This document shows positions 9,401-20,766 of a stretch of DNA of 64,000 bases, in pieces. The stretch comes from Argentina anserina (taxonomy: Eukaryota > Streptophyta > Magnoliopsida > Rosales > Rosaceae), in NCBI RefSeq assembly GCF_933775445.1, contig NC_065874.1, forward strand, positions 35,076,093 to 35,140,092, written 5' to 3'. The translations under genes were made by a program, and so were the position numbers. Every line of letters begins with the position of its first letter. The first letter of the stretch is position 1. Under the pieces are notes generated by a model. The model was given only the letters and a program-made list of their open reading frames with translations, had not been told where the DNA came from and ran no database searches.

Positions 9401-10975
9401 CTATTCATCACATTCAAGCAGCTCCCCACAATCTTGTTGTGGATCGCCATCCAACGTAGATTGCATGAAAAGCTTGTCCAGGACTTCATAAATCCTTTCT
9501 CCCTTGGAATGTGATTTTTCTCCTGCAATGAATCCATGAACTCTGCTGTTCACTTCTATGGAACTCATGCCTGGCATCTTCTTCACACCATTGTCCCTCA
9601 TCACTATCCTTAGCAGCCTAGAATCATTCCTCCTACCCAGAGCAGTATATGTGTTAGACAAAAGTGAATAATTTCCACTATGTTGGGGCTCTAACGTTAT
9701 TAGATGCTGTAAAGCATGCTCCCCAAGCTCATCATTTCCATGAATGTTGGAAGCAGCAAGAAGAGATCCCCATATTGCGGCATTTGCTTCAAATGGCATC
9801 TGCCTAACAAGATCTTGTGCCTCTTGGAGATAACCGGCACGCCCAAGTAGATCGACCATGCAGCCATAGTGCACAATTTTGGGTTCAATTCGGTACCTCG
9901 AAACCATGATGTTAAAATAGCAAAGACCCGTTTCAACCAAGTGGGCATGGCTACAAGCAGAAAGGATGGCAACGAAAGTAATGTCGTTTGGTGCAATTTG
10001 AGCCCTTTCCATTTGAGCAAACATGTCAAGGGCTTGTGTTCCAAGACCATGCAGGGCAAGTCCGGCTATCATGGTCGTCCAAGTTATGACAGTTTTACTT
10101 TTGGTACTGTGGAAAACACGAAGGGCTTTTCTTATGTTGCCTGACTTAGCGTACATGTCTATGAGAGCGTTGTTGAGAGAAAGCAGCTCACGGAATCCAT
10201 GTTTGTGAATGTAGTTGTGGATCCACTCCCCCAGCCGGAGGGCACCTAACTGCGCACAAGCAGAGAGCGCGGCCAACATTGCTATCTCATCAGGCTGAAC
10301 ATTGTGCAGCTGCATTCTCCGGAACACCATGATGGCTTCGGTGGGACGGTTGACCTGAGCATATCCGGCAATGAGGGCAGTCCAAGAAATGACATTGCTA
10401 TGATTCAGAGGCATTGTTTCGAACAGATGGCGGGCACTGTCTACATCACCCAGTTTGGCATATCCAGCGATCATTGCGTTCCAGAGAGCGACATCTCTAA
10501 AGGCAGCTGCGTCGAAGAGTCTGCGAGCATCGTAAGCAGAGCCGCAAGAGGAATACATGTGAACGAGGGCAGTGAGCACGGTGACATGGCTGTCCAACCC
10601 AGTGCCGATGCTATGGCAGTGCACCTGTCTACCTATTCCAACAGCGGCCAGGCGCAACACGGCTTTGAGCAGAAAGGGGATGGAGTACGTATCGGGGCGC
10701 AAGCCGGCCAGTTGAATCTTGTTATAAACAGAAATGGCGTCGGAGGGAGATAGAGCCTTGATCATGGTATTGTAGAGATAAATGTCTGGGTGCGGAGTGC
10801 GGATGAAGACGGAATAGGCGTAGTTGGAGAAGCCAAGAGAAGAGCAGGCCTCAATGAATTGGGCAAGGAGTCTGTTATCCTGCTCAAAGCCTAGGGTTAC
10901 CATCAATCCATGAGCTTGCCGGATGTGTTTCAGGCCGTAGCACCCCCTCACTAAAAAGGATATCGCCTCCCTCAT
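9401..10975 (-). CDS. Pentatricopeptide repeat protein, PLS class with E domain (At5g56310-like)
   Basis: A 524-residue intronless protein, starting MREAISFLVRGCYGLKHIRQ and ending in TAG at 9401-9403. Tandem PPR motifs of the PLS type run from about residue 30 to 410, for example DIYLYNTMIKALS, DVALWNAMIAGYAKLGDVDS, VISWTALIAGYAQVNRPTEA, LSLNNALIDMYAKSGNIRKA and VHYGCMVDLLGRAGYLQEAQ. An E/E+ region follows (ANAAIWGSLLAASNIHGNDE, MPGMSSIEVNSRVHGFIAGE). There is no DYW domain. Such proteins are nuclear-encoded, enter mitochondria or plastids and bind specific RNAs, mostly for C-to-U editing, with a deaminase supplied in trans when DYW is absent. Length and absence of introns are normal for the family. 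The organelle target and RNA site cannot be read here. The gene is convergent with the kinesin pseudogene and looks intact. Confidence 0.92.
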   Translation of the reverse strand: MREAISFLVRGCYGLKHIRQAHGLMVTLGFEQDNRLLAQFIEACSSLGFSNYAYSVFIRTPHPDIYLYNTMIKALSPSDAISVYNKIQLAGLRPDTYSIPFLLKAVLRLAAVGIGRQVHCHSIGTGLDSHVTVLTALVHMYSSCGSAYDARRLFDAAAFRDVALWNAMIAGYAKLGDVDSARHLFETMPLNHSNVISWTALIAGYAQVNRPTEAIMVFRRMQLHNVQPDEIAMLAALSACAQLGALRLGEWIHNYIHKHGFRELLSLNNALIDMYAKSGNIRKALRVFHSTKSKTVITWTTMIAGLALHGLGTQALDMFAQMERAQIAPNDITFVAILSACSHAHLVETGLCYFNIMVSRYRIEPKIVHYGCMVDLLGRAGYLQEAQDLVRQMPFEANAAIWGSLLAASNIHGNDELGEHALQHLITLEPQHSGNYSLLSNTYTALGRRNDSRLLRIVMRDNGVKKMPGMSSIEVNSRVHGFIAGEKSHSKGERIYEVLDKLFMQSTLDGDPQQDCGELLECDE

Positions 10976-11472
10976 TCCTTTCTTTTTCCTAATGTCTAGC
11001 AGTCATCGGCAGTAGTTTAGTGATGTACCATGCGGTGGGTAAGGTTTTTAACATGTTTTTATTTTATTTTTTGACAATCTGTTTTTAACATGTTAAAATT
11101 TGGCGCTGAATAATTAATTTTCATAATGTTCTGATATATTTTTTCATAATTAGTATAAATTAGTCTAGATAATGAATGATATATATAATCTTTTATTCTA
11201 CATAATACTCAATGTAATGTTTATATAAAAGTCTCATTCTCAATTAATAAAGATGATGATTCTTCATATTCTTATACGTATTACATTTTTCTGTAACAAA
11301 ATTGATGATTTAAACGATGAATTATTGTACGCACAACATTATCAATACATCATTTTATATCATGAGACCACGATGTATTTTTATATTCAAGTCATATATC
11401 TTCACGGACCTACGTGCAAGCCTGCAGTGGTCCAAACCCCTCTTAGGAATTTGAACTCTTTGATTTTTTTCC
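10976..11472. other. Upstream region of the PPR gene
   Basis: AT-rich, non-coding. It should contain the minus-strand PPR promoter, but no clear TATA box was singled out. The open frame at 11253-11519 has no recognisable similarity. Confidence 0.4.
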
Positions 11473-11481
11473 CTATTTCTC
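11473..11481. repeat. 9-bp target-site duplication, left
   Basis: CTATTTCTC here and ATATTTCTC at 11852-11860 flank the inverted-repeat element and match at eight of nine bases. A 9-bp duplication is the Mutator-like signature. Confidence 0.6.
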
Positions 11482-11851
11482 GAGAAACTTTTCTATGCTA
11501 CCGTAACACCACATGGTAATACCCGGTGATTTACCATTCCAATCATAATTTAACACGAAAGATTTAATCAAAAAATTATATTTTAGCTATTTTGTTGAAG
11601 ACTATTGTAGGTTTCTTTCTAAAACTCTAAACCCTAAACCTCAAACCCTATACCCTAAACCCTAAACCATAAGCCCTATACTCTAAACCTTAAACCCTAA
11701 ATCATCAATACTCATGAAAGTCATTTCATAAATAATAAAAATATGTTAAATTATAATTTTGGTGTAATAAATCCACGTGTCGAAATATAATATGTAATGA
11801 GTACTACTAGGCATTGTCACGTGGTGTTACGGTAGCATATACAAATTTCTC
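11482..11851. mobile_element. Mutator-like MITE with telomere-like interior
   Basis: The left end reads GAGAAACTTTTC then TATGCTACCGTAACACCAC. The right end, reverse-complemented, reads GAGAAATTTGTA then TATGCTACCGTAACACCAC. The terminal inverted repeats are about 42 bp with few mismatches, the element is 370 bp, and a 9-bp duplication flanks it. It has no coding capacity, so it is non-autonomous. The interior holds degenerate AAACCCT repeats. TIR length and TSD length fit Mutator-like elements better than hAT (8 bp) or Tourist/Stowaway (2-3 bp). Confidence 0.75.
11617..11705 (+). repeat. Degenerate interstitial telomere-like repeat
   Basis: A run of variants on the plant telomere unit CCCTAAA (AAACCCTAAACC, AAACCCTATACC, AAACCATAAGCC, AAACCTTAAACC). 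It lies wholly within the MITE, so it is cargo of a transposon and not a chromosome-fusion scar. Confidence 0.8.
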
Positions 11852-11860
11852 ATATTTCTC

Positions 11861-13456
11861 ATAATCAATTGATTTTAAATAACAATATTAAGAAACATAA
11901 TTATTAAATTGATTACTCATATCAATCAAAATCAAACTAGGTTAAGTTATGGTGGACACAGATCAATACGATTCGGTTTTAGGCAAAACCCAATACCCAA
12001 CCCAAATAAAATCAGTTCGGTTAGTTTTTTTGTTTTCGGTTCCTTTTTTTCGATTTTAAACATTAACTCATGTAGGAAGAAATCAGTCAACTAAGTTGTC
12101 AAATTACAATATTGTGATACAAGCAAGTTAACATCATAGAAGACTCACAGAAGTTTGACCACCCTATTAGTACGTTTCTCATATAAGAAGTCTAGCAATA
12201 AAATCCGCAATAACCTAGTGAGAACTAAGTGAACTATTAAAGATCACTGGTGTGATGGCTGGAATTCGCTGGCTAGTATTTCCTCTTCGTAAACTCAAAG
12301 CAAGTCTGGCTTAAGGCATTACAATCGCTATGTCGTAGATAAGAGCAAGGCGAGAAAACGTTACCATATTATGATATTCTGAAAATTAGGTAAGGTTCCT
12401 ATTATAAGCCATGAGGTTGCTATGTGTTGTGAACTTGTGATAGGAGTTTATGTGCTTTTTAGGTAGTAGTTTCGTACGATTTGTAGCATAGGAGAACACG
12501 TGTAGTTTGGCACGAGTTCATTCATGTAATCTGTATGGCCATACCATATTTAATTTTTTTTTTATAAAAATGTCTATTTCATATTGGGAAACAAATATTA
12601 CCATTTACCATCACAAATTTTATAAAGTTCACCACTTATTTTCATATTATAAAATAGTCACTTCAAAATTAAAAAAATGTAAAAAGGCCGAGTAATATAA
12701 TAGAAAATTAAAAAATAGTCACTCTTTATCATTTTGTCATGACTATTTTACCCTTTTCTCTTTTCTCTTTTTCTTATTCTTCTTCTTCACCTAATTTCGG
12801 TCATAACTGTTGACATGTCACAATGGTAGTTATAATATCGACATTGTGACTGTCATTATATCTAATCAACGATAATTTGTCTATGTTTTTAGTGTCTAAC
12901 TCCCTGCATTTTGCTTTGTTATCATCTTTAGTATCTTAGTTTTGACTTACTTTTGTTATTTAGGAATACAAGAGATCGAGATATATAAATAGAGCCAAAG
13001 AAGAAAAGAAGGAACGCAAATGTTGAAAAAGCTAGGATTCATGTTGTGATAATGTGAATCATGAAGGTTTCGAATCAGCAACGGAAAAGAAGAGTCATAT
13101 TTGGACTAGGAAACCTCATCATCTGTCAAATCCTAGAAGGAAAAGGTCAAGGATGAAGAAGATATGCAAGGAAAGTCAAATCCTATAAGAATCAAGAAAT
13201 TTGCATGTGCGCGTCATCCAACTTCGATGGACTTCTTAGGATAGCTCATTGAACCAGAAAACTTGCTATATATGAATGAAAATATTTAGGAGTCTAGTTT
13301 CCATAGGATTTGAAATCACATTAATCTACAATGTCTAAAGGAAGTTATGATGGAATCATTGCACAAATGCTGGTTTTCAGATTTCAGAAATCCTAAAGGA
13401 AAGAGACTTTGTGTGCAATTGAAGATCCTTTGGATATTCTTTAGCATTTACAGTTC
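11861..13456. other. Gene-free stretch
   Basis: AT-rich sequence with degenerate stretches such as AACCGAAC-like runs near 11970-12060 and a repeated AAAATAGTCACT motif near 12650 and 12710. No gene or bounded element could be supported. The part from about 12960 looks repeat-derived but is unassigned. Confidence 0.4.
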
Positions 13457-13951
13457 AACCTCGATAAATGAATATTCAAAAAATTATTAACCTTGATTAA
13501 ATAATAATTTTTTCTGATTCCGACTCGGGACTAGTGTATATTACTAGGAATCTAGCTAAATGCATATATAAGATAATAAATTTTTTGAACTCATTTTAGG
13601 TAATAATTAATTTAATAAAATTTTAAAAATCAGTTAAATAGATTAATAATTGATCAAATATTAAAAAAACTAGTGAATAAATTTCATAATACAAGTTAAG
13701 GAAAGTAATTATTTAAATTTACCATTTAAAAGTTACTTTAGACATGAAATTATACTAACTTTGGAAAGTGAATAAATATATAATCCTAGCTATAAATAGA
13801 CATAATAGTCAAACTAACGATTATCAACAATTCAGCTGGGATAAGAACAAAACTCACTATAAAATAATAATTTATTTATTTATCGATAATATAATAATCA
13901 AACTAAAGTAATAATTTCTTACAGTCCCGACATTATTCATTTATAGATGTT
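13457..13951. mobile_element. MITE-like inverted-repeat element
   Basis: AACCTCGATAAATGAATA (13457-13474) is inverted as TATTCATTTATAGATGTT (13934-13951), matching at about 16 of 18 bases. Inside, TCGGGACT near 13525 is mirrored by AGTCCCGA near 13923. The interior is AT-rich and non-coding. I did not find a clear target duplication, so class and exact ends are uncertain. Confidence 0.4.
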
Positions 13952-16900
13952 TTATTGTATCTTCGAAATATACATGATAAGGAAGGAAAATGAGGAGATA
14001 TAATCGAAATCGACATCCTAAAGAAAGGGAGATGTAAGGTGATCACAAAGAGGTCTATGTACATTCAGGATTTTGCTAACTTGTTCTCCACACAAAGGGA
14101 AACTTTCTCATTAGTTGGATGATATTTTTGGACATCTAATTCATGTCTCCTAATGCCCTTGCCGTGCTCTATATATAGAGGGGAGCTATGCATTCAAAAA
14201 TCATCGATCACACCCTTAGACAAGAACACAACTCCATCACCACCTCAATTTCTTGTAGTGTGATTATAGTCTTTGCACAATCTTGAAGTTCACGATCAGG
14301 ATACTCACCCTTCCTCACCTCTATTGAAAGTTAATCCATCCTTATTGAAGACTTGACAACCCTTCAGTATTGTAATCATTTCACCCTTCATATATGTATT
14401 TCAGTTTTCTTAATTGTATGTCACTTAGATTGTTTGACTCTGCGATACGTCATATGATGAGAATCTTCTTTCTATTGCAATAGTTATTTTTCTAATTCTT
14501 CTTGTACAATTGAATTCATATATGTTTTGATAGTAGTTTATGATCATGAAGCATGAGCAACAGTAGCTTTATAATTCGATCTTAGTATGTGATTAGATTT
14601 CGGGTTGATAGTTTTGCATTCACTATAGCTCGTTCAAGGATGAGTTAGCATCTTTCATGTATGCCTCCTAGGTGGTTCAAAACATTTAAGATATGTATAT
14701 GATTGCATATAGATCATAGCACTTACTTGGTACTTTCGATCTGAGGTAGAAAGCTTATGTATTAGTTGATTCTTTCCTGATGCATAAGTAAATTATCAAT
14801 GAGTTACATGTATGTGTTGCTTAGAATGACAAACTTTCATTAATCTTAATGCATTAGTATATGTATGCTAGGAGATTAAGCACATTGTGGTATTGCATGT
14901 TCTGATAGGATTGTCAATCAAGTTAAGGAAGGTAGAATAAGACTAAGAATTCCAAAAGGTTATATCTTAGATCTTAGTTGTTCTCTTCTAATCTATGTGT
15001 TAGGTAATTAGTTATATTGCGCTGTCCTTTTTTGTTTGTTTCTATATAAACCCATAGGCTTAGTAAGAAACATGATAAAGATAGATCGATAAAATATTTA
15101 TAGTGGTTCGTCATGCCTTCGATGGGCATGACTATGTTCACTTAAGATTCTACTATATTTGGCCGAATAGCCTTCAGTGTTTTACAAGTGTGGAAGGTGG
15201 AACTGATTGGGATCAGATCCTTTCTATCTATGGGAAGCTTTCCTTTCATAGCTAAGGAAAACTCCCTCACATTCCATATTTCCAATGTGGGACTTAACAC
15301 CCACTTTTACTACTCTTGAAGCATATTGTGGAGCATGGGAGAATGTCTTCCGGGTGTGGTACCAATGATATCCGAACCATGATGTGGTAAATCAAGTGTT
15401 GGACTACGGGATGTACGTCGGAGGAGGGGCCTCTCGCACCGGTTGGACGGTCTACGAGGTCGTTACTTATACTTGGTAGAGAGTATTATTGCTACCATCA
15501 ACAGTGTTCATGATTGATCATATCTCTATTGTCATTACATTCATCCATATATCCACTATTGTTCTAATGTTTTGATCCAATCACATGTATATATGTATAT
15601 CTTTGTTAGTTTAGGAGTAGTTTTGTTAGTTCACAACTCTAAATCCTCTTGAGTTTCGTAAATTGTAATTTGGTAAATAGTTGTAGCATGATAATGAAAA
15701 TGCACCCTTAATCCTCAGCCAAGAACGATCCATACTTATTCTTATTACATTGATAGGTTTTTTAATTGAGATATGCCAACATTGAGTTCTTTGCTAACCC
15801 TACATCGGTAATGATTAGTATCTGGTAGTGTGACAACACTTGTGATGACTACTTTATGTGACTGTTGTGATAAGAAGAAAATGTGAAGAAAAAAGTGAAG
15901 AAGATAAAAATGAGTAGAATTAACGAATATTTGTTTGATGTTATGTGATCTTAAACTTTTAAAATCAACTAATACGATATAAATATTGAAACTTATTGTG
16001 ACTAAATAGTAGTGGCTATCTGTGTGACTGAAGATGGCAAAAGGAAGAAGTTGATTGAAAATGGAAGATGATGACGATTTCAACGAAAGAAGGACTAAGC
16101 TAAAACAGGGTAAAAATTCCTGGATTGCGACTTATTGTGACTAAATAGTGGTGATTATGTGTTGACTGTGTTATGTGTGTAACTATATGTGTGACTATGT
16201 GTGTCACATGATTGCATGGTCAATGATATTGAAAATATCCGAATTCGCCGCCTGGAAATAATTCCTCCAATAATTCAACGATGATGTCAACTTGACAATG
16301 TGGCCACGGTCACCATAATCAAGCTCCAAATCGAATTATATATCATATTCCACTAATCATCCACAAACCAATATTTCTTCGAATTGAATCAAACTTATTA
16401 TTACTTAAGTGTTGAATTGATGATCAAACACTCACATCGACTCCGACCGCTCTCTCCAAGAATCTCAAAGACGTCGACAGTTTCCCATAGTGGCGGTGCC
16501 GAAGAAGTCCGGCTTGTCGTTAGAGTTGTCATTGTTGTTCCCGTCGTCGCCGCTCAGATTAGCTCTAATCAGACCGATCGAGAGTTTAGGTCAGGTCTGA
16601 GATTGGGGTTTCGAACCCAAGCCAACTTGCACCTGATTGCAGTCTTTAGCGGCTGCATGGTTGGCGATACATGTAGACCTCCGGCGGCGGGAGAGAGGCG
16701 ACATGAGCTAAGTGTGCAACAGTGCGGTGGCAGTAGGTGATCGGCAAAAAAAGACAGAGAGAGACGCATTTGGAAATAATTTTTTTTTCCTGAAAAGTCG
16801 GTGGTGGTATATCTAATGGTATGAATCGTAAATATTTCCAACATTTTGGGCAACGATTTAAGAGATTTTATAAAGTGAAATTTTTATAATTTTTAAATCT

Positions 16901-17599
16901 GACTTGACTGTTTTATATTTACCTGATTTAAATGTTATTTTTTATGAGAAATCATAAAAGGAAATAATTTTATGAAGGCCAACCCCAAAATAATAACAAC
17001 TAGCATTCTACTCGTGCATATGCACGAATTCAACTTCTTATTTTTTTTAATTTTTTTGTAATTTATATATATTTTGTATTTTTTTAAACCCCTCTTATGT
17101 TATTACTTCAGTTTATCATTTTTCTAACATATGTATTTTTAACATGTGCATTTTTTAGTGAAGCTATTGATATCAAAAGAAAGTTTCTACTTAGAGAGCT
17201 TTTATTCATTCCTCTTAAGTGGTATATAGACTTTTTTTTTTCCTAAATAGTTTTGACTTAGTCAATACATATGAAATTATCAAAAAATAATTTTTAACTT
17301 ATCTATTCTCAATTACAAATGTAGATAATTATCATTTATATTTATTGCTAGAAAATCCCAAAATGAGATATCAAATTGCATAAAAAGATTTAATTGATTA
17401 CCTTTTTTTTTATAAACATCATAAGTCAAAAAGTAAATGTAGATGATTAACATCAAATTGAATGTAGACAATTTAATGTATAAACTATATGACTATCTAA
17501 AACTTTTCTCATAAACTTTGATTTGAGTCAAAGAACAAAATTCGTTCATTAGAAGTTATAATATTTCATATACGTTGATGTTAATTCTTGGTGAGTTGC

Positions 17600-17600
<1 letters not shown>
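13952..17600. other. Gene-free, repeat-derived region
   Basis: No supported gene. Near 14160-14350 a strong TATA-like CTATATATAG is followed by CT/CA-rich sequence resembling an LTR or promoter leader. Around 15040-15500 lies a moderately GC-rich block with LTR-like phrases (AATGTGGGACTTAACACCCA) but no identified partner. At 15800-16210 GTGTGACTATGT-like repeats occur. Open frames at 15745-16083 and 16384-16740 have no recognisable similarity. Confidence 0.4.

Positions 17601-17661
<61 letters not shown>
17600..17661. repeat. (TA)n/(CA)n microsatellite
   Basis: Alternating TA runs are interrupted by a CACACACACA block, directly upstream of the copia 5' LTR. Confidence 0.85.
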
Positions 17662-17665
<4 letters not shown>

Positions 17666-17689
17666 CAGTGAATCAAAAAATTAGTCTAC

Positions 17690-17906
17690 TGTTCCGGAAG
17701 AATTATTATTTTACCCTTGTGTGTGTTTTAGCCTATTTAGGTTTCTTTATTGGAGTAGACTATGTTTTATGTAATAGATATGAATCTCTGATTCATCGGA
17801 ATACTCCGTATGTATTGCCTATATATATGTCTCATTATCAATCAATAAAGAGTTCGGTTATGTTCTTTTATGTTGTAATTATTCTCGTTTCATTTTTCCT
17901 CCAACA
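17690..17906 (+). repeat. Copia 5' LTR
   Basis: From TGTTCCGGAAG to CTCCAACA. It contains AATAAAG within TCAATCAATAAAGAG, shared with the 3' LTR and consistent with a polyadenylation signal. It is preceded by TCTAC. Confidence 0.85.
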
Positions 17907-20766
17907 CGTTATCAAACACTTTATTCTAAAGTATCTGAGCGACGAGGCCACCACCATAAAAATTAACCTTAGCCCTAAAATTCATACTCCGTCAGCCTTG
18001 TTCTTCTTGGGATCCACGGAAAACAAGCCTCCCAACTGACAAATAGTTGTCGGGAAAGAGAGAAATTAGAGTTGGAATCTTCTCTGGGCACCCAATAATT
18101 TGATATGGGCACCCAATCTCCATCTCTCCATCTACGTCGTCGAGCTTCAATGCTACCTAGCTCCTGGTGTTGCTCTCCTCTACGACGTCGTCTTCCATCG
18201 CATGTCTACAAACTCTGACATCGGCCAGATCAACCCAGAACCAGCCTAGCGCCGGACAGGACAACGTCGTCAAACCCCGCCACGACCCAACCCTGCATGT
18301 CCGCCCTCAGAGCCCGGATTTTTCCTTCCGACGGCAGACCTCGTCTCGTCGTCGCCTGCATCCTTCGATTAACGTAACAACATCCCGCATCTCGATCCTC
18401 TTCGCTCCAGCTCTGCGACTGCCCCGCCATGACCCTAAAGTCGTGGGCACCCTCAACCGTCGCCTCCCATTTCCATGGTCGTCCACTCCGACGTCGTCGA
18501 TTTCTGTAGTCAAAGTCGACCGATTCTGCAAATCCAGATGTCGACCCAGATCTCCACGATCCAACCCATATTGGGGGTCAGTGGACCCGACCCAGCCCAA
18601 TAGCCTCTATGGCTCTAAACTCCCATTTTACTCTTTTTTTTCCTATTCCATTATTTAATCGTTTATTTGCATTTTAGTTTCTAACTATATTTCACGTGCT
18701 CTTATAAGAAAAATAGTCACTTCTCGTATATGTGATCTATTTGGCAGATTAACAAGTATGTTTTTCTTAAAATTGCTACTTTTGAACATTTATATATAAA
18801 TTATCGGGCACTATTAGCTTCTTTAATGTCTCTTTTCCGGCATTTCTTATAACCCCGATGAGACCAAAGAGGGATATGATTCCCCTCTTGGTCGACGTTT
18901 TTCGTGTGACGGTCCTAGATGAGTCACGTTATTATTTAAAGGGAAGAAATCAATTTCGTGAGGTTGTCTGAGTACACCGCTGTTTTGGGTGCGATCATGA
19001 AAATCACCGTTATGCATCGATTATTTTGTGACCATATACATCACAACCCTTCTAATTCCGGTTACATACTCGAATTGTTTCGATTATTCGAAACCTATAC
19101 AACCCTCACTTCTTATGGATGCGTCGGTATCACGACTATTATTTGAATGTTTGAGTTTCTTTAAACTCATGTCTATAAACGATAATTCCAAGGTCTTTTT
19201 ACGTACTCATTTATTTGAGTTGAAATTCACTACTCTGAAGCAACGCTATTTACTGATAAAAGATCCCAAAATTCTATGGACACACTTAAAATAATTACAT
19301 AAATATCTATGATGTTGTTGTTTTATCAGAGTTGACATTGATGCATGCTCCACATCCAAGAAACACATGCCATTTTTGCACCTATATCTATATCTATTGA
19401 GGGAATATTTGAGATGGAAACGTAACATTTTTTCATTCTCAAGTTAGCAGATTCTAAGCCTCAGCCCCATCTCATACGCAAGATTTTCTTGCTATGAATT
19501 TTTTATTACTCAATCTATTTGACTATCCTTTCTACTTAATATTTTTCAAGTATGACGTTGGCATTGCCATGTTTATTACTCGACTTTAACTTAGGTCGTT
19601 TATTGAAATTTGAAGTTTGATTTTGATGTATTAAAGATTGACATATATTCAATAAAATTTCTCGTATTTCCTTGTTTACAAGATGATCTTGTGAGAATTT
19701 TATTTGCCTTAAACCTAGCATGAATGGTCAACATATGCAACTGCATGTGGTTCTTAAATTGGCCGCTTTTGGATTACATGAGACCCTAATAGTACTACAT
19801 TGTGAATTTGGCATTTAACATTTGGAAAACGAACCTATGAATGTCAAAATTTGACATCATTATGATCTCTGGCATTTCCGGAACGTTTTACTGACGTTTC
19901 CGGCCAATTTCGCCGTCTTTCGGTTCATTTCCAGCAGCACAGGCCGGCAATTCCTATCAGATATGAAGTCCGGCCTCCTAACCGTCTAGATTTCGGCTGC
20001 AGACGCCACCGGTTTTCCATCAAGTTTTCCGGCAGTTCTTTACCGTTTTCTCATTGTTTTCCGACATATTTCCAACATTGTTTATTGAAGTGTTTTCCCC
20101 CCAAAGTTCATTTGGTTTTGAGTTATTTGGACAAGGTTTTCCGGTTATATTTTCCGGTTTTCTCCAAGTCGTTTCATAGCTCAAACAATGTTATTATTAT
20201 TGGTGACCACCCACACCAATTGGATGGTTTTTACCACCCTCATTGTTTGGTATTCAATTGCTCCAATACATTGTTTTTCCAACTCTTAAGTTGAAGAATG
20301 TAATTCTATTGTGATGTGATACATTCGATATGATTATACTATTTGTTTTCAATCCTCTTTCTACGAGATAGGTAGTTGTTTTACGGATCTCGTGCGGGAT
20401 TATGTTTTATATCTTTGTGTCTTACTAAGTTTTAAAGGCCCTACATGCCAATATTTTTTATCTGCATACGTATGTTAAGAATGGAGAGGAATATATTTGG
20501 CAGAAATTCAGAAATTGGTTGCACGCAACCCTGCCCGCAGCTGCCTTGCACGGCCTTGCAACCCTGCAACCATGCATCCCCTGCATTTCCCCCGCATGCT
20601 TTCATGCACGGCCTCCTGACAAAACCTGCTTAATTGATGGCTTTTATTGTAAATATTCTCATGTGAAGACTATAATTGAGCATATTATATTCTTACAACA
20701 TATTTAAGATGTCATTTGTGGAATTATTAAACCAAGAATGCAGACCTTCTAAGTATTAATGGTATT
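17907..20766 (+). pseudogene. Copia leader and decayed gag region
   Basis: It starts CGTTATCAAACAC next to the LTR. The 18167-18658 segment is C-rich and encodes only Ser/Pro/Arg-rich low-complexity peptide, as do the CCGG-rich 19860-20100 stretch and the repetitive TGCA-rich stretch at 20520-20610. No intact gag domain or zinc knuckle was recognised. It is assigned to the element by position between LTR and pol. Confidence 0.5.

Noticed and set aside
9700..10753. Open frames overlapping the PPR gene on both strands
   Set aside because: They are shadows of the PPR coding sequence. The translations have no domain content.
11617..11705. Ancient telomere or chromosome-fusion point
   Set aside because: The repeats are degenerate and lie wholly inside a short transposon with inverted ends and a target duplication.
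16384..16740. Possible gene encoding a Val/Arg-rich peptide
   Set aside because: No recognisable motif, no splice context, and the region is repeat-derived.
18167..18658. 163-codon Ser/Pro/Arg-rich open frame
   Set aside because: Lies in the GC-rich leader of the copia element just inside its 5' LTR. Low-complexity composition explains the open frame.
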